Shown: positions 19,907-31,600, counted from the first letter of the stretch. The stretch: 64,000 bases of DNA from Bryobacterales bacterium (GCA_020847975.1 JADLBD010000008.1:1-64000); one strand, 5' to 3'. Translations and numbers: made by a program. Notes: generated by a model from the sequence alone, not told the origin.

Positions 19907-22900
19907 TTAAGGTATGTTCCGGAGCAAATCCTCGCCGCGGATTTTCGCCTCTTTATAGATCGGGTTGGTCGGTGAAATACTATTGATCTTGTTCAGGAGA
20001 GTACCACCATCTCGAGCTAGTCCATAACGTTCTATCAATACCTGTTCCACAGCTCTGGCGTCTTTTACAGATAGATTCGCGATACCTGGAATAGCTTGAA
20101 TGCGAATGCCCTTTTGAGCCCAGTGCACCTCGGCGCGTCGTTCAAAACTAGTTGTCATGCCGACATAGTTGACCCGGCCGGCTTCATCAAAAGACCGGTA
20201 AACGAGGCTTCTGCCAGCCGACTGAGTGGTCACTACCGCAGCGGTGCCCGCCTCCGCCCGAGTAGCAATTCTCGCTGCGGCGGTGGTCTCGGTGACGGCG
20301 GCGGCGACTTCAACTTCAGCTTTGACGGCTCGACCGCCTTTGATGGCGACTCCCGCGCCCCCCGGCACCAGAGGAAGTGCAACCGCAGCCGCGTCAACAA
20401 CAACGCTCGCGATATTGAGCGGTGACGGATCTTCTCTGACCGCTCTGATGCTCAGTCCAAGGCTCGCCAAGTCCCATGCCGTTTCAATCCATTTTCCTGA
20501 CGAATCTGTGAACTTGAGCGGGCTGTTGGCGGCATAGGCGTACTCATTCAGGGTTTGCGGGTTAATCAAGGCAGCCGACGGCAGCCGTGAGGATACCGGA
20601 TCTATCGCTGCGAATCGCCCTAGCACAGAAACCAACTGGCGTGCTTCGAAATCTGCCAACCCTAGATCCGCAGAATACTCCTTTTGGATGAACAGATATT
20701 CCGGAAGATCGGTACGTGCGCTCCCAGTGCGAAATTGGTTACGCAAGGCGCCGAACGGGTAGAATGCGTTCTCCTCAATAACAACCCCGGTGTCCGCAGT
20801 TATGAGCGTCGCGGACCCAAGTTCGTCGCCATGGTAGAAAATCCGGTTCCCGTGCGAATCAATCCGTGCAATGCGGGTTTCGCCGTCGAAGACGTAGCGA
20901 ACCGGTGCATTGTCAACGACCTCGAAATGCCGATCCGGATAACGAGTGACTACGGGCGGACCTCTCGTGTCCGGACTCAAATGACTCACGGATTTCAGTA
21001 CCCGGCGCCCGGTGTAGTCGTAGTTGTATTCAACTCGGAAAGCCGGTGTCTCAGCCGCAGTCAGCCGATCCTTTACATCCCACGTAAGCTTCAGATCGCC
21101 CGCGGTCTCGAGGTTCCCATTGAGATCGTAGGACAAGCTGTGGCCCGCGGCATCGTAACGCAATGCATGCGGTCCAGGCTGATTGCCGTCGCGGGCGATC
21201 CGGTTCGACGTTCCACGCGTTCCGCCATAGCGCGAAGCGACCGCCGGCGCAGGAGCGGCTGGCATCTTTCGGAGCGCTCTCGTAGGAGTCTCGCCCAGCA
21301 TATTTCCCAAACGATCGTATGCGAAGGAAAGTTCGCTGCCTGGATAGGTCACGTGAACCAGCCGATAGGCGTCGTCGTAAGTGAAGGTCTGATCGTTGCG
21401 GCGGGAATCCTGGCTCCCTATTTCCGTGGTCGGCCGGTTATCTTTTGTGGCGACCAGGTTCGAGGCGCCGTCGTAGCTGTAGCTATAGTCGAGCAGCGGC
21501 GCGGCACGACCGGGTATTCTGACCACGATCGAAGCAAACCGGAGCCGAGGGTCGTACTTGTGCTCCGCAATTATCCCGTTCCCGAAAGTCGTGCGTTCCC
21601 GCTGGCCGACTGCCGTATAGGTCCGATCTGCGATGATCGTTCCGAACGATCCGGCAATTGCTTTCGTTTTGCCGCGCGCGTCAAAGGAATAGTCAATTGC
21701 TGAGCCATCCGGGTACACGATCCTCCGCACCCGGTCCATTGAGTCGTATTCAAGACCTGTAAGAGTAGTTGCGTCTGCCTGGGTTCCGGGAAGGCGGATA
21801 CGTTTTGCGGTCCAGCTCAAGCGTCCGCGAGAATCGTAGGAATTATGCTCTTCCCCTGAGGTGTCCGATACTGACGTGAGATACCCCTTCGGGTTGGCCG
21901 GCAGCTTGCTCTGACCATTCACGTCAATCGTGCCATGGGTACCGTCGTACTCATAAACCACGTCCGCAGCGCTCTGCGGCCGCGGCGAGTTGGCAGAACC
22001 CGTCAGATACCGCTCGCTCGCGAGCCGGTTCAGCCCATCGTAGGAATAGACGATGCGTTGCGCTTTCGCATCGGTGGTTTCGACGAGATTGCCGGCCAAG
22101 TCATACCGGTGGAACACCGGTCCTCGATTCAGGCCAAATAGCGCAATTGCTCGGCCAAGTCCGTCGAAACGCGTCCATCGAAGGTTGCTTTGGCTGTCGA
22201 GCAACCACGTCAGTTGATCGTTCGGATCGTAGCCGTACTGCGTCAGCCATATCTCCAGGGCACCGTTTCTTTTGGCGGTTTCCGCAATGCTTTCTAATCT
22301 TCCGAGACCGTCGAAATGGCGAATCGTCGGTGTGCCGGAGTGATCCGGTTTTCCCAGTGCATTGGCGAGGTCTTCCGCATCGAGATGCCGCTCTTCGAAC
22401 GGCAGGTTCTGCACGCGGGTTTCGAGTCGCCGGCCTGCTGCTCCTGTCGATTCCGCAGGCAAACGTGTGCGAATGACCCTGCCGAGCGGATCGCGAAAGA
22501 AATCTGTTCCTTCGGTACCGGATGCGGGTACATGAAAAGCCAAACCCGTTTGAATAAACGGCTGCGCCTCGAAAATGACGCTCCCGCGCGCACCGTACCG
22601 GCGGGCTGTCATGGCATAGTAAGACCCACCTTCACCTTGTTGAAGGACCAGTACCTCGTTGCCATCGCCCGCGGTAAAGCTAAAGTGGGAAATGATGTCC
22701 GGACTTCCTGAGCGGGCACGCTGATCGGTTTGCACCGAATTCGCTGCCTCGGTCGACGGGACCCTGGTCATTGTCAGTGTGCCCGCACGGTCGTATTCGT
22801 ATATAAGCCCCCGATGCGGATCCCCCGGCCGATAAGTAAATACCGTTGTTGGAATGTTCTCTGTATCTCCCGGTCGAACGATAGCGGTAAGCCGGCCATG

Positions 22901-25900
22901 GCGGTCATATCTGAAGTCAGTCCGGTTACCGTTTGGGTCCAGGTAGTATACGGGCAGTCCAAAGCCCCAGTGGAGCCCGGCGGAGGCGGCAGTGCCAGAC
23001 ATCAAATATCCGGCCTCGAACAGGAGGCTCCCGTGGCCTCCCCCTACAACCCTCTCCTCCCGAATCGGGAGAGCGTGAAAGAGCGGGTCAAAAGAAACTT
23101 GAGTAAAATGCCCGGCGTCAAACACCGGATTGCCGTTGGGATCGATCCTTCCCAGACCGTCCATGATGATGAGTTTGTTGCCGAACGCATCGTGCGCGTA
23201 CTTGTCCACATCGACCCACTCGACGGCATCCGGCCGCGGGTCGCCCGGATTTGAAATCCAGGCAACGTCGGTCGTGGTTTGAGGGATTCGGTCCAGTGCC
23301 GATGGTGGAGAGTTCGAATCGAACTGCCGCTTCTGCCGCCGCTTCAGCAAGCCTCGAGTCCCAATTTGACCCAGAGGAAGCCCGAGCAGTTCGTCTCCGT
23401 CGTAGTAGAACCTTTCTTCACTCGCGAAGGTCCCATTTGTTCCCTCCACGCGTCTGGAGTATGGCCGGTCGATGATCCAGGGCTGTACCCGCCCCGCCAC
23501 AGTTCCCGGCATGACGTAAACCGTGCGCTGGAGCCGCGCTTCCTTCCCCTCGGCGTTGTTCAGCCCCACGATTCCGAACTCGTGTTTCAAAATCTCATTC
23601 CCGTAGTCGTCGTAATCGAAATCCGTACGCGTAGCCTTCGGAGCTGCGAGGGGGAATTCAGCTTTTGCGTCGGTGAACGAGTCATGCATGAGGCGATTGG
23701 CTTCAATTAGCTCAACCGTCGACTGCCGGTGAACGGGACAAGAGACAGAAACCTCTGGGAGCGAAACCCACTCTGTGGTCGTGCGAAGCAAACGTCCCTT
23801 CGGTGCCGTCGCTCCCGCAGGCCGATACAGCCGTCGCACGTTCCAATGGTCCACGCGCCTTTCGAAGGTGTAAGTGTCCGGAGTGCACCTCAGGGCCGCC
23901 GGCGAATATGGACCCTCAGCGGAGGCGGCGGCCGCCGCCTGTGAGGCCAATAAGTCAAAGCCAGCGGCCCCGTCGCGAAGCAGCGCTCCGTGGGAAGTCT
24001 CCCGCAGTACTTGCTTTCCTTTGAGCGCTTCCTCTTCGTGTCCACCGAGGTCGCTGGTTTCGTCGACCGTCGCAGCTACCGGGCGGGGTTCCGTGTCGAA
24101 GCCGTCGATATATTCGTCGTTGTCAATCTTGTCGGGTGCGCCGGTCAGGTAACGATACCGCGTAACGGAGGTCGCCTGGGCAGCAAGGCCTGGGCTCGCG
24201 CGTGGCAGTCCAGCCTCATCCACGTCGTCACCCCATTCCACGGTCTCTACGAACGCGAATCCGCGAAATTGCTTCTGTATGCCATCGTAGAACGCGTCGC
24301 GATAGGCGACAGTAGTGACGTGTATATCCTGGCGACCGTCCTGATTCAGATCCAGTCCGATGTCATCGATGACTGCAGCCACCGCCCAGTTTGGGATTGG
24401 AGATACCGTTGCCCACGGGTGGCCCGCACGCTCAGCGCGCACAAGGTCGGAAGTGGTCGGTTTGTAACGGATCCAGGTCCTCAAGCCGATGCCGTTATCG
24501 ATGGTCTGGAGGAGGCCCGCCTTCTGACCTGTCAGAAATTTAACGAATTGAAAGCCGCGCCGGTCACTGTCTCCTGTGGCGTGATAGAAGATCAGGTCGT
24601 TGGAGCCGTCGCCGTCGACGTCAGAGACGCGCAGGATCGTGGGATTTCCCGCATCGTCTGGGGCGTAGATCGGTGTATCTCTGATTAGAAATGGACCTGC
24701 GACAGCGACACCACTGCAATTCAGGTAATAAGTGACAGAACGGTTCCTTCCAACATAGACAACATCCGCGAGGCCGTCTCCATTTACATCGAAGATGCGG
24801 ATGGACTCCCAGCTTCTGTCCGGCGAGGTGCTCACACCCGGTACTCGCAATTCGGCTGGCACACCGCTTGGAGATCCGTCCGGAAGTGCGAATTCCAGAG
24901 TCCTTTCCTTTCCCCACAACATGGGCCCGGTCAACGGCCGATATCGAACCTCCGCGATGCCGGACTGACGTATCACGACCCGAACCAGATCGGGAAGCCG
25001 GTCGCCGTTCATATCGGCGAGTTGGACTAAGGGATTCGCCATCCGGCTTGAGCCGGTGATAATCGAGAACCGGTAGCTATCGGGTACGCCGGTCCCCACA
25101 GTCGACTGACTCCATCGCTGTGCACCGAGGCTTCTCCATCCTCCCGTTTCAGTCGCGGCAATGCCACGAATGCCGAAAGCGTCAGTAATCAGTACATCCG
25201 GGCGCTTATCGAAATTCAGATCAGCGATGCGGGCGTCGGCGTCAAGCATCGAAATATCAGGGGGGCTCTGAGCCTCGGTGCCTGGGGCTGCGTTGAACCC
25301 AAGTTGGCCCGGCGCCGATGCGGCACGGTTGGCAAACACTCTGGTGGTCCGATTCGAAGATGAACCGAGGATCTGAACCAGGTCGGCTGTACCGTTCCCG
25401 TCCATATCCGCCAGCAGGACTTCGTTAGCCCCGGGCGTCGATTGGCTGAGATCGATGCCTGGAGGATGCGAAATGCTCTGGCTCGGTCCAAAGCTGCCTT
25501 CACCTCTGTTCAGAGCAACGGTGTAGTGGGGCTTGAGTGAACCCGTGCGGGTATCCAGGATGTCCGGCAACCCATCTCCGTTGAGATCCACGAACTGCAC
25601 TTCCGGGCTCTCGAGGGGAGTATCGAATATCGGGCTGGCACCGCCGGTGACACGATCCTGCTGCAGCCTGCTGCGCATCGGGCCAGTCATCAGCGGGTCG
25701 AGTTCGTAGGGCATCCTTCGAACTTGAAGTGGTAGAAGCGCCTCTCGAAGAGGCCCCGTGAACGGTGTCAAGAAGAACCCGGAGTAACCGAAGCGCGTAG
25801 GAGGCAGAGGCGTTCCGGGTGCACCGGTCCCGCCCCACTCCCGATCTGACCCATAGCGGGTGACGGATGCAATTCGGCTGACTCCGAGATCTACCGGCCG

Positions 25901-26881
25901 CTCGGCGGGAGATAGCGATGCAACGAGGTTCCCCAGAACCATGTCCTCGGGGCGATAACTCAGAACATAGGATCGTACCGTGTGTATGGTTCCCTCGTAG
26001 TAGCTGCCGGTAGCGATCTCGCGGTACCGCCTCGCTGTTTGTCGTGAGAATCCCGCCTGATTGTCGTTCAGCCGGTCTGCGCGGGGCTCCGTGAAAAAAG
26101 CGACGATTTGGTAAGCATCGACTGTGCCTCTAGCGAAATAACGAGCGGCCGCTAAGTAGAGGACTCCTGGTGATTCAGAGTCTGCGGCGTAATCGAACTC
26201 TATGCGATTTCCATTAACGTCCTCGGCGGCGTCTTCTAACCATTGGTACGTCAGTTCGAACGCAGTCCTGTCGCCTAATCCGGAATCCGGGAATGGATGC
26301 ATTACCCGGCTGCGTCTGGCGCCCGGGCCTTCTCCGTAGTAGCGGCCGAGCCAATGCCGCGTGCCGTTTCTGTCCTCGACGAGCCAGGAGGTGATTGGAC
26401 CGCCCACCTCGGCGGCAACAGGCTGAAAGCGACGGAACTCTTCGTCGTTTTTCAAACGATATGACCGGTCGGAGAGGGGAACAATCTCTTCACCTCTAAA
26501 GACGAAGACGTCCCGGTGTTCGGAGGGGGTGTCGCTATCGCGATATCGCGGAAAACCCTTGGATGTCTGGCGCTCGATGGACAGTGCGGCGATGAGGGCC
26601 CACCCTTGCCCGGCCGCCGAGTTGCCGTACCCGGAATCGTAGGCCAGCGAGATTGCCGGGGCGAAGCCGTTGGCACCAGGCGGCAACTCAAGCGGCACGC
26701 TGTAGGTGGCACTCCCGGTATTCAGTAAAGGCTGAAACGACTTGCCGAGCCCTTCGATTGAGCCGGGACCTGCCGGAAGCGACAGCACGTTGGCCGACGT
26801 GCCAGTCTTGTCCGCTGCAGGCTGAGCGAAGACGGCCCCGCAAAAAACGGAAGCGACGACGAGGACGGCGGCGAGGCGCAT
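19907..26881 (-). CDS. SpvB/FG-GAP/YD-repeat (TcB-TcC/RHS-like) polymorphic toxin with GIY-YIG-like C-terminus
   Basis: 2324 aa; signal peptide; SpvB-like N-terminus (LSLPAGPGSIEGLGKSFQPLLNTGSATYSVPLELPPGANGFAPAISLAYDSGYGN); FG-GAP-like D.NGDG repeats; YD repeats; RHS core ..LGRFAAIDPVSSRLPSAALINPQTLNEYAYAANSPLKFTDSSG; C-term VYRSFDEAGRVNYVGMTTSFERRAEVHW...AVEQVLIERYG. Confidence 0.88.
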   Translation of the reverse strand: MRLAAVLVVASVFCGAVFAQPAADKTGTSANVLSLPAGPGSIEGLGKSFQPLLNTGSATYSVPLELPPGANGFAPAISLAYDSGYGNSAAGQGWALIAALSIERQTSKGFPRYRDSDTPSEHRDVFVFRGEEIVPLSDRSYRLKNDEEFRRFQPVAAEVGGPITSWLVEDRNGTRHWLGRYYGEGPGARRSRVMHPFPDSGLGDRTAFELTYQWLEDAAEDVNGNRIEFDYAADSESPGVLYLAAARYFARGTVDAYQIVAFFTEPRADRLNDNQAGFSRQTARRYREIATGSYYEGTIHTVRSYVLSYRPEDMVLGNLVASLSPAERPVDLGVSRIASVTRYGSDREWGGTGAPGTPLPPTRFGYSGFFLTPFTGPLREALLPLQVRRMPYELDPLMTGPMRSRLQQDRVTGGASPIFDTPLESPEVQFVDLNGDGLPDILDTRTGSLKPHYTVALNRGEGSFGPSQSISHPPGIDLSQSTPGANEVLLADMDGNGTADLVQILGSSSNRTTRVFANRAASAPGQLGFNAAPGTEAQSPPDISMLDADARIADLNFDKRPDVLITDAFGIRGIAATETGGWRSLGAQRWSQSTVGTGVPDSYRFSIITGSSRMANPLVQLADMNGDRLPDLVRVVIRQSGIAEVRYRPLTGPMLWGKERTLEFALPDGSPSGVPAELRVPGVSTSPDRSWESIRIFDVNGDGLADVVYVGRNRSVTYYLNCSGVAVAGPFLIRDTPIYAPDDAGNPTILRVSDVDGDGSNDLIFYHATGDSDRRGFQFVKFLTGQKAGLLQTIDNGIGLRTWIRYKPTTSDLVRAERAGHPWATVSPIPNWAVAAVIDDIGLDLNQDGRQDIHVTTVAYRDAFYDGIQKQFRGFAFVETVEWGDDVDEAGLPRASPGLAAQATSVTRYRYLTGAPDKIDNDEYIDGFDTEPRPVAATVDETSDLGGHEEEALKGKQVLRETSHGALLRDGAAGFDLLASQAAAAASAEGPYSPAALRCTPDTYTFERRVDHWNVRRLYRPAGATAPKGRLLRTTTEWVSLPEVSVSCPVHRQSTVELIEANRLMHDSFTDAKAEFPLAAPKATRTDFDYDDYGNEILKHEFGIVGLNNAEGKEARLQRTVYVMPGTVAGRVQPWIIDRPYSRRVEGTNGTFASEERFYYDGDELLGLPLGQIGTRGLLKRRQKRQFDSNSPPSALDRIPQTTTDVAWISNPGDPRPDAVEWVDVDKYAHDAFGNKLIIMDGLGRIDPNGNPVFDAGHFTQVSFDPLFHALPIREERVVGGGHGSLLFEAGYLMSGTAASAGLHWGFGLPVYYLDPNGNRTDFRYDRHGRLTAIVRPGDTENIPTTVFTYRPGDPHRGLIYEYDRAGTLTMTRVPSTEAANSVQTDQRARSGSPDIISHFSFTAGDGNEVLVLQQGEGGSYYAMTARRYGARGSVIFEAQPFIQTGLAFHVPASGTEGTDFFRDPLGRVIRTRLPAESTGAAGRRLETRVQNLPFEERHLDAEDLANALGKPDHSGTPTIRHFDGLGRLESIAETAKRNGALEIWLTQYGYDPNDQLTWLLDSQSNLRWTRFDGLGRAIALFGLNRGPVFHRYDLAGNLVETTDAKAQRIVYSYDGLNRLASERYLTGSANSPRPQSAADVVYEYDGTHGTIDVNGQSKLPANPKGYLTSVSDTSGEEHNSYDSRGRLSWTAKRIRLPGTQADATTLTGLEYDSMDRVRRIVYPDGSAIDYSFDARGKTKAIAGSFGTIIADRTYTAVGQRERTTFGNGIIAEHKYDPRLRFASIVVRIPGRAAPLLDYSYSYDGASNLVATKDNRPTTEIGSQDSRRNDQTFTYDDAYRLVHVTYPGSELSFAYDRLGNMLGETPTRALRKMPAAPAPAVASRYGGTRGTSNRIARDGNQPGPHALRYDAAGHSLSYDLNGNLETAGDLKLTWDVKDRLTAAETPAFRVEYNYDYTGRRVLKSVSHLSPDTRGPPVVTRYPDRHFEVVDNAPVRYVFDGETRIARIDSHGNRIFYHGDELGSATLITADTGVVIEENAFYPFGALRNQFRTGSARTDLPEYLFIQKEYSADLGLADFEARQLVSVLGRFAAIDPVSSRLPSAALINPQTLNEYAYAANSPLKFTDSSGKWIETAWDLASLGLSIRAVREDPSPLNIASVVVDAAAVALPLVPGGAGVAIKGGRAVKAEVEVAAAVTETTAAARIATRAEAGTAAVVTTQSAGRSLVYRSFDEAGRVNYVGMTTSFERRAEVHWAQKGIRIQAIPGIANLSVKDARAVEQVLIERYGLARDGGTLLNKINSISPTNPIYKEAKIRGEDLLRNIP

Positions 26882-26895
26882 AAACGCTTAGAAGG

Positions 26896-27645
26896 CTAAC
26901 GGCCGGGCGTACGCAGCACGGACGCTCCGGAGGATTCGAATTGGCGCAGAAGTTGCTGCTGGCGCGGGGCAGTCGAGGTAGCGGCAGGCCTGAGGGACAA
27001 GGCAAGTTCATTATCGCTGAGGACGAGTGAAGCAACCGTTTCGCGTCCGCGCCACTCCACTTGGTATTTCGCATCCAAACCCTGAACGTAGGCATCCTGG
27101 CCCCGCACCTGGTCTTCCGCGGCGATGTTATGAGTGGGCGAACCGTAAGACCGCTCAATTTCGGCCTTGAGTCTCATATACATACCTAACCGCACCGACC
27201 GATCTTTGATTCCCTGCGCAAAACTCCTCCGAACCTCCGACAGACCGGAGCTCGGCTGCGGCAGGGTTGTGACGCTCGGTGCCGCAGGGGCGCTAGGCTG
27301 CTTCTTGAAGTCGAGAGTGAGCGAGCAATTCAGGCCGGCAAAAGCGCACTTGGAAAGAGCACTCGTGGGCTGCCCGGCAGCAACGGCGGCTGCACTCGCC
27401 AGAGGTGTCCGCGACTTCGACACTTCAGGCGCGGCGGAGCCCCATGAAATGCCATCGATCCCCCAGTAATTCAATGACGGGAGGACCAACCCCCGATTTC
27501 GATCGGCCGTCGCGGCCGCAAAGTACGCATCTCTATCTACTTCTTGAGAGATCTCACGCTTCGATTCACGCTGAGGCTGGGCCATAACGCTAACCGCAAG
27601 CGCACCGATTAAACCGGCCGCCCTGTATACGCTAAACATGCACAC
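26896..27645 (-). CDS. Secreted hypothetical protein of toxin operon
   Basis: 249 aa with signal-like N-terminus (MCMFSVYRAAGLIGALAVSVMAQP); 14 bp from the next gene. Confidence 0.5.
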   Translation of the reverse strand: MCMFSVYRAAGLIGALAVSVMAQPQRESKREISQEVDRDAYFAAATADRNRGLVLPSLNYWGIDGISWGSAAPEVSKSRTPLASAAAVAAGQPTSALSKCAFAGLNCSLTLDFKKQPSAPAAPSVTTLPQPSSGLSEVRRSFAQGIKDRSVRLGMYMRLKAEIERSYGSPTHNIAAEDQVRGQDAYVQGLDAKYQVEWRGRETVASLVLSDNELALSLRPAATSTAPRQQQLLRQFESSGASVLRTPGR

Positions 27646-27657
27646 GTTATTTTTCCT

Positions 27658-28629
27658 CTACCAAATGCGAATTATATAGTGCAGAGCCACAAACCGCGGC
27701 CGATTATCAAAGCCGCCCGCGCCAACTGTGTAGCCGCCAATGCTTGCCACTCCGTTGATGTGCCCATGGGACTCGGCCCCGGCAGGAGCGTTATCTGGGG
27801 CGGTCAGGTTACGCAGGTTGTTGTCAAAAGCCTCGGCGCGGGTTACCGGGTTATAGGCCGGGGCATATCCATTGATACTGGCTAAGGGGATCCAAACGTG
27901 ATTGTCCGTGCCTCCGAACCAATGAGAATGATCGGGATAGGAGTCACGCCCGCCGGACGCGCCCAGCGCAGTGCTGGCGTCAACGCCTCGAATGAACATC
28001 GCGCGTAGATCGGGGACTCGTTTCCCGTTAAACGGCGAACGGGGATCATTTACTAGGTCGTTATTGCACAACTTCCAATTCTCTGGAAGGGAAACGGGAT
28101 CGCCCGAATATGGCACAATACCGCCAATCGGGACTTCGCCAGGCGTTCGATCCGCAAGAGTCGCCTTTGTAGCCAGATCGGCGCGTTCGGCGTGCACAGC
28201 ATCCTTGGCCCGCTTGGCATCATCGGAGGACCGTGCATGGACTGCCGCAATCACGGGTGTAATAGCCTGTCGGGGCCGCAACTCAATATCCGCAGTTTCA
28301 GGTTTGCCGTCGTCGATCGTGATACCCAGATAGACAACATTCTGGAACATCTCGACACTCGGAAAAGAAGTTCGCGAACCTAGCAGCACGCTGAAATAGC
28401 CATCCTGCAATGAGACGTTCTCGTGCACTTCCTGCCAGACGGGAACGCCTGCTATAGGGGTCGGATAGATTCGGAACACCAGTACCATCGGCTTCGCACT
28501 GTCAGTGCTCACTCCCTGCTGATCGGTCATCTTCCCCTGGTAAGGAATCACCGAGGGCACGTTTTGCCCCCAAATAGAGCCTGCGCCCACGATCGCAATA
28601 ATAGTCAACTTGCAAAGTATTCTCGCCAC
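27658..28629 (-). CDS. Secreted protein with C-terminal phage tail-collar-like domain
   Basis: 323 aa; signal-like N-term; ..GEVPIGGIVPYSGDPVSLPENWKLCNNDLV...GKRVPDLRAMFIRGVDAS...HSHWFGG...HYIIRIW. Confidence 0.7.
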   Translation of the reverse strand: MARILCKLTIIAIVGAGSIWGQNVPSVIPYQGKMTDQQGVSTDSAKPMVLVFRIYPTPIAGVPVWQEVHENVSLQDGYFSVLLGSRTSFPSVEMFQNVVYLGITIDDGKPETADIELRPRQAITPVIAAVHARSSDDAKRAKDAVHAERADLATKATLADRTPGEVPIGGIVPYSGDPVSLPENWKLCNNDLVNDPRSPFNGKRVPDLRAMFIRGVDASTALGASGGRDSYPDHSHWFGGTDNHVWIPLASINGYAPAYNPVTRAEAFDNNLRNLTAPDNAPAGAESHGHINGVASIGGYTVGAGGFDNRPRFVALHYIIRIW

Positions 28630-28673
28630 TAGTGCTCCTCTCTACGTGCCCATCGCTGACTTTGGCCTGCCCA

Positions 28674-31600
28674 TCATTGGGGTAAAGGATCCGGCATCCC
28701 CGAATTCAATGTAAATTCGAGGATTATATCGTCGATGTTTTCCAGTTCCAGCAGGTTCATCGGATTGACCTGCAACAACCAACGGCTTGCGAACGGGCTC
28801 CAGAACCGCAGGCTCATCCGGGCAGCCGGGCCGATTTCGCCGTCACTCGGAAAGGTGTACCTCGTGGCTATGCTGAAGAGGAGATAGGGCGAGTTGCCGG
28901 AACTGCCAAGATCGTTAGGATCATAGCGAGCATAATTGTCGAGGTTTATCTGCCGCAACCGCCTCTGGTCATCGGAACGCTGACTGAGGCGGCGCTCAAA
29001 AAAGTCGATATTCTCCACGATGCCGGATTGCGCAAAAAGAATTTCCGCCGCCCGCTGCGGGAAGGCGTCCTTCCCTGTCACCGAAAGCACAGCGACTTTG
29101 AACTTTTCGAGCCGGTAATTCCATGCCGGAATGGTCCCAAAGAGACGCGTGTTGCCCAGTCTGAAGTCGGTGAATCCCGCGGAGTAATATCGCACCGGGA
29201 ATTTCAGCAGGAACCCGCGAGGCTTGTTGGGCTCGTTAGGTAAATACAAACCGTTATTGATCAGCAGGTTTTGAAAGCGGCGGATGTTGCTCTGTTTGAG
29301 CGCTCGATCTGCCTGGTACCCCGTAGGATTGCTGCTGGCATCCGTGTCGAGGTACCGGGTAACGCCATTTATGGTTCTCACGTCCGCGAGCCCGAAGATA
29401 TCCTGCCGAAGCGAGATCTGCACGGGAAGTAGTGCGCCCTCGAAAACTCTCAGCTGGCGAAGTTTGGCGTCCCAGTTTTTCAGGGCCTGTAGGAAAGATC
29501 GGGCCTGCTTCGCCGGGGGATTGAGATCGGGATTGTCTCTTACGTTAACGGAACCCAGCGCAAAGACACTCTCCAGGCTCCAGAAACTATCGAATTCTGC
29601 GCCGAGACTCTGGGGCTCACCTGACAGTACTGAAACCGGGTTCGAGAAGGGTTCGACCCATCGAATCTCGAGCATCTTGCCCAGTTTGTACAGATTGCGG
29701 ACAACCGAATCAAGCGCCCGGTTCGCCTCCTCCTCCTTGCCAGTTAATTCGATATTCCAGACAGGGTCCCGATACCAAAGACTGGCCACGGCTTGATTGA
29801 AATCACGGAGTTGGCCAAGCAGCCGTTCTGCGTCGCCGCGCACCTTGTTGACGTCGTCTGCGGCATTGCGAAGCAATATTAATTGGGACATCAACTCGCC
29901 ATGAGCGAGGTCCTGGTCCAAAAGGAGATTGCGAATCTGCGCAGCGCTCTCGTTCTCAAGAAATTTCATTTCTTTGAGATTGGCGGCTCGGGTGATATCA
30001 TTCTGCAGCTTCGCGACCTGAATGGCGCCGGGATTGTTTGTGACGTTGACACCGGCGTAAGCTGTCGGACCCGTAACTCCGGCCACCACGGTTATAGTGA
30101 CTGAATTTGCAATCCCCTGCGCCAATTGGGCGGCCGTGATCTTGCCTTCAGCCTCACGTATAGCGCTCACGTTGGCGCCTAACGTATCCTCGATGATTTT
30201 GATGCGAAGAGGGTAGCTGTCTAAAACCGCTTTCTTATTAAGGACCTGCTGCCGTTGAAAGATGACCTGCTTAATGGCGTCATCCAACCGGTTATTACTG
30301 GCGCCAAGCGTTGGTTCAGGGTCGTTCAAGAGTGCTGTAATCCGGTCGGCAACCAGCTTCCGATATGCAAGCTGGCCAGACGCCGAGTTGATGCTGGGCT
30401 CGGCAGGCACCGGTATGTCGGTCAATGCAACAAGCTGGTTCAGAAACTGGAGTTGCCGGGTTTGTTCCTCCTGAAATACCTCCGTTTGCTGCTTCTGCAC
30501 GAGGAAGAGGGCATCGCGCGCAGCGGCGTACGTCTGCTCCGCCCTGCTGATGCTACCAGGCGTGCCATTCGGATCCTGTAGTGTCTGCAGCACCTCCCGC
30601 ACCTGGTCGTTCCCGGCCATGATTTCGTCGATCGGAAGTGTGGGCTTTTGCTTTGCCCGAATCTGGCCGATCACCGACCGCGATTCCTCTATGTTGGTCC
30701 TTGAGAAGTACAGACGGTCCACGGCATAGGGACTTTCGGCTGTCTGAACCGCCTTATCTCCCACCGAGGCTGCCAGGGCAATGCTTGCAAGAAACTGGGC
30801 GTTGGCACCGATATGCAGTTGCTCGACCGTATCGTCGAGAATCCGGGCACCAAGTGCAGGGTCGCGCTGGGGCGCACGATTGAAATAAGCCGCAGTCCAC
30901 AGCCGGTACCCTATGGATTGAAGAGCTTGCCCCTGTTTTTGCAGCATGTTGCCCATCATGTAGCCCTGCGTTTGAATGGCGACCACGCGGTCATCACTGG
31001 CGTCGGACGGTACCCCGAAATCTACATAATAGGTGTACTGGGGAAAAAGCTCATTGGCGAACGCACCGGGCAATTCGCGGACGTCGGGCGGAAGCCGGCT
31101 GACGTCGATATCTACGATGAATTTGCCGTCAGCATCCGGCTCGCTTCGTGTGAGCGATCGGAGAAGAATCCGAAATCCCTCGTCGTAGAACAACTTGGCC
31201 GTCGAGGCATCCTTCGTCGCGACGAAGTTGTAGTCATTTTCGGGAGAGCCGAATGGGACTGGCTTGTGAACCGGCCTTACCTGCTGCCCGGCAGTGGATG
31301 GATAAGTGACGCGCAGGCCCTCCATCAGGGAAATATTTCCGCAGATGAGCCAGCCCTGAATGCTGAGTTGCGTAGCCTCATACAGAAGTGCCGAGAGTTG
31401 ATCGCGCTGGGGTCCGCTGTGCCTAATCGCTAAGAGGGCAACCGCTTTTTCTAGAACCTCATCCAGTTGTCTGGCACGTACCGGCGAGCCATCTGGACGG
31501 TCCTCGGTGTTCAAACCTAGAAAACGGCGTCTGACAGGATTCGGATCGTTGTTGCCCCCCGGATAGTTGCCGACATAAAGCCTCGCTGTGTTCAGTTGGA

